NCBI GenBank assembly: GCA_964628235.1
Contig: CAZVLU010000016.1
Span: 1-63,115, forward strand
Source of the DNA: CAMAVH01 sp964628235
Lineage (GTDB): Bacteria; Pseudomonadota; Alphaproteobacteria; SMXQ01
Direction: 5' to 3'
Length of the DNA: 63,115 bases
Shown here piece after piece: positions 17,233 to 26,649 of this stretch. Made by a program: the position numbers and the translations under genes. How positions within the stretch are numbered: position 1 is the stretch's first letter; each line of letters begins with the position of its first letter. A model generated the notes under the pieces. That model ran no database searches. It saw only the letters and a list, made by a program, of their open reading frames with translations, and was not told the origin of the DNA.

Positions 17233-18123
17233 ATGTCACCGATCCGTTCGACACCGTTCCGTTTCGCCCGCGCCCTGCTGTTGGCCAGCGTCGCCTTGAG
17301 CGCAGCCGCCTGCGCCGACGACCCGCGCGCCAGCTCATCCTTGCGCGCCGTCACCGGCAACGAGGCCGGCGCTACGGCCAATGCCCTCCTGCGCAGCGCG
17401 CGCGGCGCGCGCGACTCCGGCGACCTGCCCAACGCCGTCATGCTTTACAAGAACGCTTACGACCTCGCGTCGGGCCGCGCCGACATCGCCGCCGAGCTGG
17501 CCCAAACGCTCGGCGCGCTCGGCGCCCATAACGAGGCGGCCGAGGTTTACCGCGACGCGCTGAAGAACGATCCGAAGAACGCCGAAGCGCTGCGCGGCCT
17601 CGGCAACACCCTCATCGCGCTCAACCAGCCGCGCCTGGCGCTCGAGCAGTTTCAAGCCGCCCTGGTGCTCAAAAGCGATCCGCGCCTCTACAACAGCATG
17701 GGCGTCGCGCATGATATGAGCGGCGACAGCCTGACCGCGCAGGCAAGCTATCGCAGCGGCCTAGCGCTGGCGCCGAACGATCCGTCGTTGCGCAACAATC
17801 TCGCGCTCTCCAGCGCGTTGGCCGGCGATTACGAGCAGGCCATCGGCATGTTGGCCAAGCTGGTGGACGAGCCGCGTGCCGGCAACCGTCCGCGCCAGAA
17901 CCTCGCTCTCGTCTACGGCCTGGCGGGGCGAAGCGGCGAAGCGGCCAAGCTGATCCGCATCGATTTCGACGAGCGCACGGTGCAGAACAATCTGGCCTAT
18001 TACGAAACTTTGCGCGGCATGGCGCAAAGCCGCCGCGCAGCCGCCATTTTCGGCGTCGCCACCCTGCCGCCGATGCCGCCCGCCCGTAAGCCGATGGATA
18101 TAAGCGAAAGCGCCGCGCCCTAA
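17233..18123 (+). CDS. tadD: Tad pilus lipoprotein TadD, TPR protein
   Basis: A 296-aa lipoprotein. The signal peptide ends in the lipobox LSAAAC, so it is probably anchored in the outer membrane. The remainder is tetratricopeptide-like: AVMLYKNAYDLA, EAAEVYRDALKNDPKNAEAL, LALEQFQAALVL and QASYRSGLALAPNDPSLRNN give four or five repeats from about residue 45 to 215. TadD helps assemble the secretin. It is read towards the tadC end of the minus-strand operon, with stops only 2 nt apart. ATG 17233 places the signal peptide at the N-terminus; an upstream in-frame start at 17185 is less likely. Confidence 0.87.
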   Translation: MSPIRSTPFRFARALLLASVALSAAACADDPRASSSLRAVTGNEAGATANALLRSARGARDSGDLPNAVMLYKNAYDLASGRADIAAELAQTLGALGAHNEAAEVYRDALKNDPKNAEALRGLGNTLIALNQPRLALEQFQAALVLKSDPRLYNSMGVAHDMSGDSLTAQASYRSGLALAPNDPSLRNNLALSSALAGDYEQAIGMLAKLVDEPRAGNRPRQNLALVYGLAGRSGEAAKLIRIDFDERTVQNNLAYYETLRGMAQSRRAAAIFGVATLPPMPPARKPMDISESAAP

Positions 18124-18125
18124 GG

Positions 18126-19103
18126 CTACATCTTTCGCATCGCGTCGATGACGTGCAGCACTGCCGGCCCGATCAACACGATGAACAGGGTCGGCAGGAT
18201 GAACACCACCATCGGCACCGTCAGCGTCGCCGGCAGGCGCGCAGCCTTCTCTTCGGCGCGCAACATGCGCTCGGCACGAAACTCGGTGGCCAGCACGCGC
18301 AACGACTGCGCCAGCGGCGTGCCGTATTTCTCCGTCTGCTGCAACGAGCCGACCAACGCCCGGATCGCCGGCAAGTCGGCACGTTTGGCGAGATTGTCGA
18401 GCGCCTGACGCCGTTCCGGCAAGAAGCCCAATTCGATCGAAGTCAGGCGGAATTCGTCGGCCAATTCCGGCGCGCCGGGGCCGAACTCGCGCGCCACCCG
18501 GGCGAGCGCGGCATCGAGGCTCAAGCCCGCCTCGACGCAGATCACCAACAGATCGAGCGCGTCCGGCACCCCCTTACGGATGAGCTGATAGCGTTTGTCG
18601 ATCTTGTTCTTGAGCCAGATGCCCGGCCCCATCGCGCCGGCCAGCACAGCACCGAGACAGGCCAATAGCTCGCCGTTGGGCGACAGCTTGAACATGCCGA
18701 GACCCTTGATGAGCAGCAAAGCAACGACACCCAAGGCGAGCGGCAAGGCGAGCTTGGCGAAGAGAAAAGCGACCAAGGACTCGCGCGTGCGCAAGCCGGC
18801 TTGCGCCAGCTTCTCGCGCATGTCCTGGGTCTTGCGGCCTTGCAGCAAACGCAGCTTCTGGACGATCCGCGCCATCAGGCTATGCGCGTTTTCAACCGGC
18901 TTGCGCCGCTCTTGGCGGAGATATTGCGTCAAAAGCTCGTCGCGCCGCGCCAATAGCGATTTGGTCCGCACCAAGATCGGCGCCTGCGTCCGCAATCCCT
19001 GCCAGACTGCGAGCAGCGCCACAAAGGCGGTCAAGCCCGAGAGCGCCGTCAGCAGGTCGATGGCGTTGATGCCGGCCGGCAACATGGCGAGAAGTTCTGT
19101 CAT
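18126..19103 (-). CDS. tadC: Tad pilus inner-membrane platform protein TadC
   Basis: A 325-aa T2SSF-fold protein with an N-terminal helix (about 14-36), a cytosolic stretch, two mid helices around LALPLALGVVALLLI and LLACLGAVLAGAMGPGIW, the T2SSF core (VPDALDLLVICVEAGLSLDAAL) and a C-terminal helix. With TadB it forms the platform coupling CpaF to pilin extraction. The start overlaps the tadB stop by 4 nt; a longer frame to 19457 was rejected. It is the last gene of the minus-strand pilus operon. Confidence 0.92.
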   Translation of the reverse strand: MTELLAMLPAGINAIDLLTALSGLTAFVALLAVWQGLRTQAPILVRTKSLLARRDELLTQYLRQERRKPVENAHSLMARIVQKLRLLQGRKTQDMREKLAQAGLRTRESLVAFLFAKLALPLALGVVALLLIKGLGMFKLSPNGELLACLGAVLAGAMGPGIWLKNKIDKRYQLIRKGVPDALDLLVICVEAGLSLDAALARVAREFGPGAPELADEFRLTSIELGFLPERRQALDNLAKRADLPAIRALVGSLQQTEKYGTPLAQSLRVLATEFRAERMLRAEEKAARLPATLTVPMVVFILPTLFIVLIGPAVLHVIDAMRKM

Positions 19104-20080
19104 ATTTCGAACTTCACCATTTTGGCCATGACCAGCGCGCCGACCAGGATCGTGCCCAAGCCGATGCCGATGAGCACCATGCCGCGCGGATCGATGAAAA
19201 GCGTGCTGACATAATCGTAATTCATCAGCATCAGTATGGCGAACATGATGAACGGCAGCGAGCCGATGATATAGGCGCTCGCCTTGGCCTCCGACGACAT
19301 CGCCTTGATCTTGAGCTGCATTTGCAAGCGGCGGCGCAACACTTCGGAAAGATTTTCCAAAGTTTCCGCAAGATTGCCGCCGGTCTCGCGCTGCACAGAC
19401 AGGCTGATGACGAAAAACTTGAACTCCGGCGTCTCCAGCCGGCTCGCCACATCCCACAAGGCTTCTTCAAGGGACTGGCCGAGCTTGACGGCGTCGGTGA
19501 CGCGGCGGAACTCCGGGCCGACCGGATCGGCCATTTCCTGGCCGATCGAGGCAATGGTCTCGCTGATCGGCAAGCCCGAGCGGATGCCGCGCACCATCAG
19601 ATCGATCGCTTCGGGAAAGAGCTGGCGGAAGCGCTTGAGCCGCCGATCGGTCATATTCGAGACGACGACATGCGGCAGGCCGAGGCCGGCAGCGATGCCG
19701 ACCGCCACCGCCAGCAGCAGCGGCATATGAAAAACCATCTTCAACGTGCCGCCGAAGAGCGCTCCGACCAACAGATTCAGCAGGGCGTAACGGCCGGGCG
19801 ACAGCGCAATGCCGGCCTTGGCCAGACGATGCCGCAACATATGGCTGCGCGGCATGAAGCGTAGCAGCGTGGCGCCGAAGCGCATTTCCTGTGCGCCGCG
19901 TAATAAGGTCGCGCCGTCCTCCGTCTCGTCGGCTGACGGCGACCATTTCTGCCGCAGCCCCTGATAGCGCTGCTGGCGCCGTCGCGCCGCCCCGCCGTTC
20001 ATCACCAAGCCGAGACAGCCGAGACAGAACAGCGCGCCGACGAACACGGCGATGGTGATGAGGTCTGCCTGGACCATCAT
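19100..20080 (-). CDS. tadB: Tad pilus inner-membrane platform protein TadB
   Basis: A 326-aa T2SSF-fold membrane protein, paralogous to tadC. It has an N-terminal helix, a long cytosolic region, paired helices around residues 100-145, the core FPEAIDLMVRGIRSGLPISETI (about 165-186), SVQRETGGNLAETLENL, and two C-terminal helices. The start ATGATG overlaps the cpaF stop by 4 nt, and the stop overlaps tadC by 4 nt, so translation is probably coupled through the operon. Confidence 0.93.
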   Translation of the reverse strand: MMVQADLITIAVFVGALFCLGCLGLVMNGGAARRRQQRYQGLRQKWSPSADETEDGATLLRGAQEMRFGATLLRFMPRSHMLRHRLAKAGIALSPGRYALLNLLVGALFGGTLKMVFHMPLLLAVAVGIAAGLGLPHVVVSNMTDRRLKRFRQLFPEAIDLMVRGIRSGLPISETIASIGQEMADPVGPEFRRVTDAVKLGQSLEEALWDVASRLETPEFKFFVISLSVQRETGGNLAETLENLSEVLRRRLQMQLKIKAMSSEAKASAYIIGSLPFIMFAILMLMNYDYVSTLFIDPRGMVLIGIGLGTILVGALVMAKMVKFEI

Positions 20081-21795
20081 TGCGAAGCCTCCGCAGCGCC
20101 CGTCACCGCCTCGATTAGCGTTTTACCTAGGCCGTAATATTCCGCCTTGGGCATGAAATGCGGCCTGAGGCCCGACGGCTTGTATGCGCCCTTGAGCAGC
20201 CCCTCGCTGGTCTCGCCTTGAAATTCATATTGGAATAGCGGCTGGGTGGTGATGACGTCGCCTTCCATGCCGACCACTTCGGTGATGTTGGTGATGCGGC
20301 GCACGCCGTCGCGCATGCGGCTGATCTGCACGATCATATGCACGGCGGAGGCGATCTGCGTGCGCACCGCGTGGCTCGGCAGGTTGACGCCGGCCATCGC
20401 CACCATGTTTTCCAGGCGCGTCAAAGCTTCGCGCGGATTGTTGGCGTGCAGCGTGCACATCGAACCGTCATGGCCAGTGTTCATCGCCTGCAGCATGTCG
20501 AGGGCTGCGGCATCGCGGACTTCGCCGAGAATGATGCGGTCAGGACGCATGCGCAGCGAGTTCTTGAGCAAATCGCGCATGGTGATTTCGCCGTGGCCCT
20601 CGAGGTTGGCCGGCCGGGTTTCCAGCCGCACGACATGGGGCTGCTGCAATTGCAATTCGGCGGCGTCTTCGATGGTGACGATGCGCTCGCCGTGGTCGAT
20701 GAGCTGCGACATGGCGTTGAGCAGCGTCGTCTTGCCCGAGCCGGTGCCGCCGGAGATCAGCAGGTTGAGCCGGCAGCGCGCGGCGATCTTGAGCGCTTTC
20801 GCCATTTCGTCGGACAGGTTCTTCTGACGCGCCATGACGTCGAGCGTGATCGACTTCTTGGAGAATTTGCGGATCGAGATGCTGGGGCCGTCGATGGCGA
20901 GCGGCGGGCCGATGATATTGACGCGGCTGCCGTCTTCCAGGCGGGCGTCGACCAGCGGGCTGGTCTCGTCGATGCGCCGGCCGATGCGGGTGACGATGCG
21001 GGTCGCGATGTTCATGACATGGGCGTCGTTGCGGAAGGTGACGTCCGTCAGCTCCAGCTTGCCGCGCCGCTCGACATAAACCTGCTTGGCGCCGTTGACC
21101 ATGATGTCGGTGACGGCGTCTTCCGCCAGCAACGGCTCGAGCGGGCCGAGGCCGAGCATGTCGTTGATCAGCATCTGCACCAGATCGCGCTGCTCGATCA
21201 GGTTGAGCTGCAATTTCAGCTCGCCGAGGATATCGACGACGATATTGCTGATTTGGCGGGAAATCTCCTTGCGCGGCAGGTGCGCCGCCGCCGTCACGTC
21301 GATGCGTTCGAGCAAAATCGCCAGAATCTTCGCCTTGGCGCTTTCCAGATTTTCGCGCTCCGCCGTCGCCGCCGGCGTGCGCGGGCTCGGCTTTTGCAAA
21401 GCGAGCTTGTCCTCTTCGCCGTTGCCGGCTGGCGGCACCACGGCGCGAATGCCTTGCGGATTGGTGATGCCGTCGAGCAGCTCGACTATCAGCCCTTGGC
21501 GTTCGCCGGCGTCCAATATCAAGCGGCGTTCGGCGAGAATTTCGTCGACCAGCCTGCCGACCTGATCGCCGAGCGCTGCACGCGGCACGCGGGCGAGCGC
21601 CGCGAGATTGACCTTCTGCAGGAAGATCGACTGCACCTTGAGGCGGCGCTTTTCCGGGCTGTCTTCCGACGCCGGCGTCTCGGGAGGCGTCTCGGTGGCC
21701 GGCTTGGCAGCGGCTTCGACGCGCGGCTGCAGCGGAAAGAGCGCGACCGCCCCTTCCGCACGCAGAACGCGACGGCCGAAGACCGGCGCCTTCAT
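20077..21795 (-). CDS. cpaF: Tad pilus assembly ATPase CpaF/TadA with apparent N-terminal duplication
   Basis: A 572-aa secretion ATPase that powers Flp pilus assembly. Walker A GGTGSGKTT is at 349-357, Walker B RIILGEVRD at 420-428 and a His box in MCTLHANNPRE near 447-457. The N-terminal three-helix domain typical of CpaF is at about 153-218 (KILAILLERIDV, LPRKEISRQI, LNLIEQRDLVQMLI). A second, diverged copy precedes it at about 52-116 (IFLQKVNLAAL, VPRAALGDQV, LDAGERQGLIVELL), joined by a Pro/Glu-rich linker. This makes it about 100 residues longer than CpaF proteins I know of. It overlaps cpaE and tadB by 4 nt each. Confidence 0.94.
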   Translation of the reverse strand: MKAPVFGRRVLRAEGAVALFPLQPRVEAAAKPATETPPETPASEDSPEKRRLKVQSIFLQKVNLAALARVPRAALGDQVGRLVDEILAERRLILDAGERQGLIVELLDGITNPQGIRAVVPPAGNGEEDKLALQKPSPRTPAATAERENLESAKAKILAILLERIDVTAAAHLPRKEISRQISNIVVDILGELKLQLNLIEQRDLVQMLINDMLGLGPLEPLLAEDAVTDIMVNGAKQVYVERRGKLELTDVTFRNDAHVMNIATRIVTRIGRRIDETSPLVDARLEDGSRVNIIGPPLAIDGPSISIRKFSKKSITLDVMARQKNLSDEMAKALKIAARCRLNLLISGGTGSGKTTLLNAMSQLIDHGERIVTIEDAAELQLQQPHVVRLETRPANLEGHGEITMRDLLKNSLRMRPDRIILGEVRDAAALDMLQAMNTGHDGSMCTLHANNPREALTRLENMVAMAGVNLPSHAVRTQIASAVHMIVQISRMRDGVRRITNITEVVGMEGDVITTQPLFQYEFQGETSEGLLKGAYKPSGLRPHFMPKAEYYGLGKTLIEAVTGAAEASQ

Positions 21796-23015
21796 GATTT
21801 GAGCAGCCGAGCGAGCAAGCCGCGCCGGCGCGCCGCGGGCTTCTTCGGCGCAGCGAGGACCGTCGCCATCTTACGCAGCGCGTGCGCCGCTGGCGCCTTC
21901 TTCGCCACGGCGACGAAGGGTTTGCCGCTGCCGGCGGCTTGCATGGCGGCTTTGGGATCGTAGGGCAATTCGCCGCCAATCGGCGTGCCTAAGGTCTTGG
22001 CGAATTCCGCCGGCGGGACATCGTTCTTGCCGGCGGGCCGCGGCCGGTTGAGCCAGAGCGCCGTGCGCGCCTTAGGCGCTGCCTCTCCGGTCAGCGTCTT
22101 GAGCCGCAAAACATCGCGCAGCGACGGCAGAGACAGATCCGCGACCATCACCACCTGATCCGAGGCGATAAGCAGTTCCGGATGCTCGAGCGCCATGGCG
22201 CGCGGCAAATCGAGCAGCACGATCTCGTGCGCCTTGGTCAATTCTTCCAGCAAGGGGCGGAACGCCCCAGCGTCCCAATGACGCGTCGCCGCCAGCGGCT
22301 CTTCGGTGCCCAGCATGATCAGCCGCTCAGCGACGCGCAGCGACGCGCGCTCGAGAAACAGCGGATCGATGCGCGCCGGGTTTTGCAATACGTCGCGAAA
22401 GCCGTTGCCGGTCTCGAGATCGAGCGATAGCGCGATGCTGCCGAAATGCAGATCGAGATCGACCAACGCCACCTTGCGGCCGCGCTCTTGCGACAGCAGC
22501 CAGGCGAGGTTGAGCGCGATGGTCGAGGCGCCGACGCCGCCGCGCGCGCCGATGATCGAGATGACTTGTGCCTGCGCGACATCGGCGGCGGCGGCTTTCG
22601 CCCCCATCGCCTGATCGATGGCGCGCGCCAGATCGTCGGCCGAGACCGGCTTGACGAGATAATCGGCGACGCCGGACTCGATCAGGGCGCGGTACAATTT
22701 GACGTCGTTGGCGGTCCCGAGCGCGATGACCCGCGTGCCGGGCTCGCAGACGTCGGCCAGACCCTCGATCGCGCCGAGCGGATCCGCGGATTCGGACAGA
22801 TCGACGATCAGGAAATCGCTGACCGCGCCATCGGCCAAGTGTCGATGCGCCGCATCGACGCCGCCCGTCTCGATCACCGGATCGCGCCATTTGCGCTCGC
22901 CGGCCAGCCGAGCCAGGGTCTGGCGCGTCACGTCATCGGCGAGAAAGGCCATGAGCGATAGCTCAGCCGCCATATCGGACGGCGCAACCGCAGCGCGGGC
23001 AGCGACAGCGCTCAT
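21792..23015 (-). CDS. cpaE: Tad pilus localisation protein CpaE/TadZ
   Basis: A 407-aa protein with an N-terminal receiver-like domain (about 20-140; FLIVDLSE, VIALG, DYLVKPVS) and a C-terminal MinD/ParA-like ATPase domain. The Walker A variant GARGGVGAST (156-165) lacks the canonical Lys, as in other CpaE proteins. VALVDLDLHFGS is the second motif. The protein places the pilus machine at its site. The last 35 residues are rich in Lys, Arg and Ala, possibly for membrane or nucleic-acid contact. ATG 23015 overlaps the cpaD stop; the longer frame upstream lies inside cpaD and is a shadow. Confidence 0.92.
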   Translation of the reverse strand: MSAVAARAAVAPSDMAAELSLMAFLADDVTRQTLARLAGERKWRDPVIETGGVDAAHRHLADGAVSDFLIVDLSESADPLGAIEGLADVCEPGTRVIALGTANDVKLYRALIESGVADYLVKPVSADDLARAIDQAMGAKAAAADVAQAQVISIIGARGGVGASTIALNLAWLLSQERGRKVALVDLDLHFGSIALSLDLETGNGFRDVLQNPARIDPLFLERASLRVAERLIMLGTEEPLAATRHWDAGAFRPLLEELTKAHEIVLLDLPRAMALEHPELLIASDQVVMVADLSLPSLRDVLRLKTLTGEAAPKARTALWLNRPRPAGKNDVPPAEFAKTLGTPIGGELPYDPKAAMQAAGSGKPFVAVAKKAPAAHALRKMATVLAAPKKPAARRRGLLARLLKS

Positions 23016-23620
23016 TCCGTCGTGCTCCCCTTGGGCAGCGCCTTGACCTTGTCGGTGCGATAGCGCTGCATGGCGGCGGCGGCGACCGTGCCATCGGCGT
23101 CGCCCGGCAGGCGGCCCTGGATCAGATCGCGCGGGTCGGCCAGCATCATGCCGAGATTGGCGGCAGTGGCGCAGCCGAGATTGCTCATCGGCGTGTTGCC
23201 GTAATCGGCTGTGCCGGGCTTGCGCCAATCGGGACAATTCGGCGGCACGACGACGAAGCGTTCGACCTCGACGCGCACCGCGCCGGCCGGCAGATCGGCA
23301 GCGTTCGCCGTGGCGGCAGTGGCGACGATGCCCTGCTTGCGCAAATGGGACGACACCGCCGCCGGAGAGCGCCCTGCAGCCGCCAGCGTCACCCTGTCGC
23401 CGAAGCCGATATCATGGCGCGCCAGGAAATCGTCGAGCGCCGCGGTCTCCGCCGGGCTCAGCGCGCCCGACGCCGGCAGGCGCAGATCGTGATTCAAGCG
23501 CACCATCTCGACTTTGTTCTGCTTGGGCGATTGCGCTTCCGACCAATAGCTCGCCGTCGGCGTGCAAGCGGCCAGCGTCAGAAGGGCGAGCAGCGCGGTG
23601 GCGTTGCGGGTCGAGCGCAT
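23012..23620 (-). CDS. cpaD: Tad pilus lipoprotein CpaD
   Basis: A 202-aa lipoprotein with signal peptide and lipobox LTLAAC. Family features include the RLNHDLRLPASG segment, the VVVPPNCPDWRKPG motif with a conserved Cys, and the NLGCATAANLGMMLADPRDLIQGR block near residues 147-170. CpaD helps the CpaC secretin reach and sit in the outer membrane. GGAGAAAATC precedes ATG 23620. It is 10 nt after cpaC. Confidence 0.92.
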   Translation of the reverse strand: MRSTRNATALLALLTLAACTPTASYWSEAQSPKQNKVEMVRLNHDLRLPASGALSPAETAALDDFLARHDIGFGDRVTLAAAGRSPAAVSSHLRKQGIVATAATANAADLPAGAVRVEVERFVVVPPNCPDWRKPGTADYGNTPMSNLGCATAANLGMMLADPRDLIQGRLPGDADGTVAAAAMQRYRTDKVKALPKGSTTE

Positions 23621-23630
23621 GATTTTCTCC

Positions 23631-25022
23631 TCAATCGAGCATGAAGCCGGTTTGGCCGATCAGGCGGCGGCCCGAGGCCAGCGCCGGGCCGGGCGGCGTG
23701 CCCTGCGCCTGGGATTTGTAAAGCGCGCCGCTGGCGATGCGCTCGCCGTCGCTCGGCGCGACCAAGCCGTCGGTCGGCGCCGCGACCATGCGCGTATCGG
23801 ACACCGGCTTGACGATGTAGGGCGTGACCATGATGACCAGTTCGGTCTCGTTGCGGCGAAAGCCGTCCGAGCGGAACAACGCGCCGAGGATCGGCAGATC
23901 GCCGAGGCCCGGGAATTTCCGCACATCGTGCGTCACGTTGTTCTGAATCAGGCCGGCGATGGCGAAGCTCTGGCCGGAGCCGAGCTCGACGGTCGTCTCG
24001 GCGCGGCGCGTGGTCAGCGCCGGGATCGAGAAATTGTTGATGCGGACCTCGCCGGTGCTGGTGAGCTGGCTCACCTCGGGGCGCACCTTCAGGTTGATGA
24101 GGCCATCAGCCAGCAAGGTCGGCGTGAAGGCCAGCCCGACGCCGAACTTCTTGAATTCGATGGTGATGGTCGACGCATCCTGGGGCACCGGCACCGGAAA
24201 CTCGCCGCCAGCGAGGAAGCTTGCGGTTTCGCCGTTCGTCGCCGTCAGGTTCGGCTCGGCTAGAACGGTCATCAAGCCTTCGCTTTCCAGCGCGTCGATG
24301 AGGGCGTTGACGTTGAAATTTCCGCCGCGATAGCCGCCGACGAGCGAGTCGAAACTTTCGTTCCGGGTGAAAATGCCGCCGGCGCCGACGATGTCGCGAC
24401 CGGTGGCCAAGCCGAAAACGAACGAACCGGCGTTGATGATCGACTCCCAATTGATGCCGAGCTGCTTGATGACGCTGCGCTGCACCTCGACGATCCGCAC
24501 GCGCAGATTGACCTGGTTCGGCCCGCGCACCGCGATGCGGTTGATGACGTTGACGTCGCCGCCGGCGAGCCGCGCGGCGAGACTACGCGCATCTTCCGAC
24601 TGATCGGGCGATTTGACCGTGCCGGTCAACACCACGGCGTCGCCCAGGGTCGAGACGTTGATCGCCGCTTCCGGCAGATAGCGGCGCAAAGCCGTGTCGA
24701 GGGCGCTCAAGTTGTGCGTGACGGTGATGCGGAAGTTGGCGAGCAGCTGGTCCTCGTCGTTGACCGCGAAAAGCGAGGTCTCGCCCGACTTCTTGCCGAA
24801 GACATAGACCAAGGTCGGCGACTTCACCTGCACGTCGGCAATTGCCGGATCGGCGAGGAAAACGCTGGTGACCGGCTGCTCTAGCCGTACCAAGCGGCCC
24901 TTGTTGATCTCGATGTTGACCGAAGTGGCCTGCGTCGAGACCACCATGGCGCCTGGCTGCGCCGCAAAGGTCGGCGACAGGCTCGTCAGCAGCAAGCAGG
25001 CTGCGAGGAGAACTCGGATCAT
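23631..25022 (-). CDS. cpaC: Tad pilus outer-membrane secretin CpaC/RcpA
   Basis: A 463-aa secretin with an N-terminal signal peptide ending near TFA-A. Residues 30-100 form the pilus-specific N-terminal domain (GRLVRLEQPVTSVFLADPAIADVQ), followed by a BON-like segment around residues 105-165 and the secretin core from about 170. The core shows LNVNALIDALESEGLMTVLAEPNL-type and VPVPQDASTITIEFKKFGVGL segments plus the LPILGALFRSDGF signature. It forms the ring through which the Flp pilus passes. Its ATG overlaps the cpaB stop by 4 nt. Confidence 0.94.
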   Translation of the reverse strand: MIRVLLAACLLLTSLSPTFAAQPGAMVVSTQATSVNIEINKGRLVRLEQPVTSVFLADPAIADVQVKSPTLVYVFGKKSGETSLFAVNDEDQLLANFRITVTHNLSALDTALRRYLPEAAINVSTLGDAVVLTGTVKSPDQSEDARSLAARLAGGDVNVINRIAVRGPNQVNLRVRIVEVQRSVIKQLGINWESIINAGSFVFGLATGRDIVGAGGIFTRNESFDSLVGGYRGGNFNVNALIDALESEGLMTVLAEPNLTATNGETASFLAGGEFPVPVPQDASTITIEFKKFGVGLAFTPTLLADGLINLKVRPEVSQLTSTGEVRINNFSIPALTTRRAETTVELGSGQSFAIAGLIQNNVTHDVRKFPGLGDLPILGALFRSDGFRRNETELVIMVTPYIVKPVSDTRMVAAPTDGLVAPSDGERIASGALYKSQAQGTPPGPALASGRRLIGQTGFMLD

Positions 25023-26056
25023 GGCTGCATCTCCTCAGGGGGTTCGATCGAAGTCGGGGCGGCATCGGGGTTGGCAGTCGCGGAGGCGGCTTGCGGCGCT
25101 TCCGGCTGGCCGTCGCGGAAAGATTTCTGTTCGCTCTTGGCGCCGCGCATGATGACGACTTTCTGCGCGCCGCCGCCGACACCGCCGAGCAAGCGGCTGA
25201 CTTCGTGATCGACGGTGAAGCGGCCTTCCTTGGACTGCGCATCGACCAGCGGCAACAGCGCCTTGCGCGCCGCCATCTCGTCGCCGGCGTCGCCCTGCTC
25301 CAAGCTGGCGACCAAGGCATCGGCGTCGAGCACGGCGCTATCGTCCTGCGCCGCGTCGTCGGCCAAGCTGCGCAGCGTCAGCGACAGGCTGCCGAGGCGC
25401 GCGGCGACGCGGACGATCTCGGCCTGTTTCGGCGTCACCTCGAAGGTCACGGTTTTCGCCAGCAGCGGCTTGTTGGTCTGATCGTCGAGCACCTGGTCGA
25501 CGGCGAGCACGCGCAGATCGCGCAGCACCGTCTCGGTCGCGAGCGCCGTTTTGCGCTTGGTCGAACCGTCGGTCTCGATGGCGTGGGTGACCAGCAGATC
25601 GACGCGGTCGCCGGGGAAGACGAAGCCGGAAATGCCGGTGGTGGCGTTGATCGGCAAGGACAGCGCGCGCGTGCCAGGCTGCATCACCGCCGCCATGAAG
25701 CCGCGGTCGCCCGGCTTGACGAGACGCGCGTCGGTCACCGGCTCGCCGGCGGTCAGGCTGGCGCGCAGCACCGCGCCGGCGAGGTCTTCGGGCTGGCGCT
25801 TGCCGCGCACGAGATAGCTCGGCGCCAGCGTGCCCTCGGGCCAGGCTTGCCAGCGGAAATCGTCGGCTTTGACGAAGCGGCCGACCGGCAGGTTGGCTTT
25901 GGCGACGAGGATGAATTGCGAGGCCGGCACGGGCACCGGCTTTTGCTGCGCGTTGAGCGCCGCGCGCTCGGAGATCATCCAGCCGCGCGCCACCAAGGCC
26001 GTGCCGCCGGCTGCGGCGAGAGCGAAGATCAGAAGCAGGATGTTGCGCAGGCTCAT
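25019..26056 (-). CDS. cpaB: Tad pilus assembly protein CpaB/RcpC
   Basis: A 345-aa periplasmic protein anchored by an N-terminal helix (about 5-25). It has an SAF domain (residues 48-110; ILVAKANLPVGRFVKADDFRW) and the RcpC domain with FVFPGDRVDLLVTH and VLRDLRVLAVDQ. The C-terminal ~60 residues are Pro/Ala-rich and probably flexible. CpaB binds peptidoglycan or the secretin's inner side. It ends in ATGA overlap with cpaC. The gap to cpaA is 18 nt. Confidence 0.92.
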   Translation of the reverse strand: MSLRNILLLIFALAAAGGTALVARGWMISERAALNAQQKPVPVPASQFILVAKANLPVGRFVKADDFRWQAWPEGTLAPSYLVRGKRQPEDLAGAVLRASLTAGEPVTDARLVKPGDRGFMAAVMQPGTRALSLPINATTGISGFVFPGDRVDLLVTHAIETDGSTKRKTALATETVLRDLRVLAVDQVLDDQTNKPLLAKTVTFEVTPKQAEIVRVAARLGSLSLTLRSLADDAAQDDSAVLDADALVASLEQGDAGDEMAARKALLPLVDAQSKEGRFTVDHEVSRLLGGVGGGAQKVVIMRGAKSEQKSFRDGQPEAPQAASATANPDAAPTSIEPPEEMQP

Positions 26057-26074
26057 GGCAGGCGTCCTTGCCGG

Positions 26075-26599
26075 TTAAAGCGCGAAGCTGACGCCGGCCA
26101 AACGGCCGAGCGTGAAAAGGCCGCCGATGGCGATGGCGACGCCATAAGGCGCCGGCTGCCGCACGAGGGCGCGCCACACCGGCAATCCGGCCGGCCGCGT
26201 CGCCGGCTGACGCATGTAAGAGACCGCCTTGGCGGCGACCATGCCGAGCGACAGCAAGCCGCCCGCCGCGCCGACGACCAGCAGGAGGGGCACGAGGCAA
26301 GAGAGGCCGGCCCACAGCGCGACGGCGCTCATCAGCTTGACGTCGCCGCCGCCGAGCAAGCCGCTGTTGAACAGGATGAAGCCGACGATCAACGCGCCGA
26401 GCCCGGCGGCTGCGCCGCCGACGGCATAGACCGGAGCGCCGGCGAGCCAGGCCGCGAGCGCGTAGACCGGATAGAGCGCCGCGATGGCGAGCGACAGGCG
26501 GTTGGGAATGCGGAAGTGCAGGACGTCGTTCGTCGCCGCCCAGAGCAGCAGCCCGGCGCAGCCGAGTAGGATGATCTGTTGCACGGTGGGAACGAACAT
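26075..26599 (-). CDS. cpaA: Flp prepilin peptidase CpaA/TadV
   Basis: A 174-aa inner-membrane aspartic protease of the A24A group that cleaves the Flp leader. The two catalytic Asp are in the AATNDVLHFRIPNRLS segment (first loop) and in GGGDVKLMSAVALW (second). Hydrophobic helices occupy most of the sequence. It follows the flp gene after a structured 138-nt spacer, consistent with lower expression than the pilin itself. Confidence 0.92.
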   Translation of the reverse strand: MFVPTVQQIILLGCAGLLLWAATNDVLHFRIPNRLSLAIAALYPVYALAAWLAGAPVYAVGGAAAGLGALIVGFILFNSGLLGGGDVKLMSAVALWAGLSCLVPLLLVVGAAGGLLSLGMVAAKAVSYMRQPATRPAGLPVWRALVRQPAPYGVAIAIGGLFTLGRLAGVSFAL

Positions 26600-26649
26600 G
26601 GCGGCGAGTGTCCCTGGGTGAAGCGATAGGCGGACTGAAAAGACGAGGG

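Noticed and set aside
21792..23015. CpaE as a broken ATPase because the Walker A Lys is missing
   Set aside because: CpaE/TadZ proteins often have this variant; the protein is otherwise complete.
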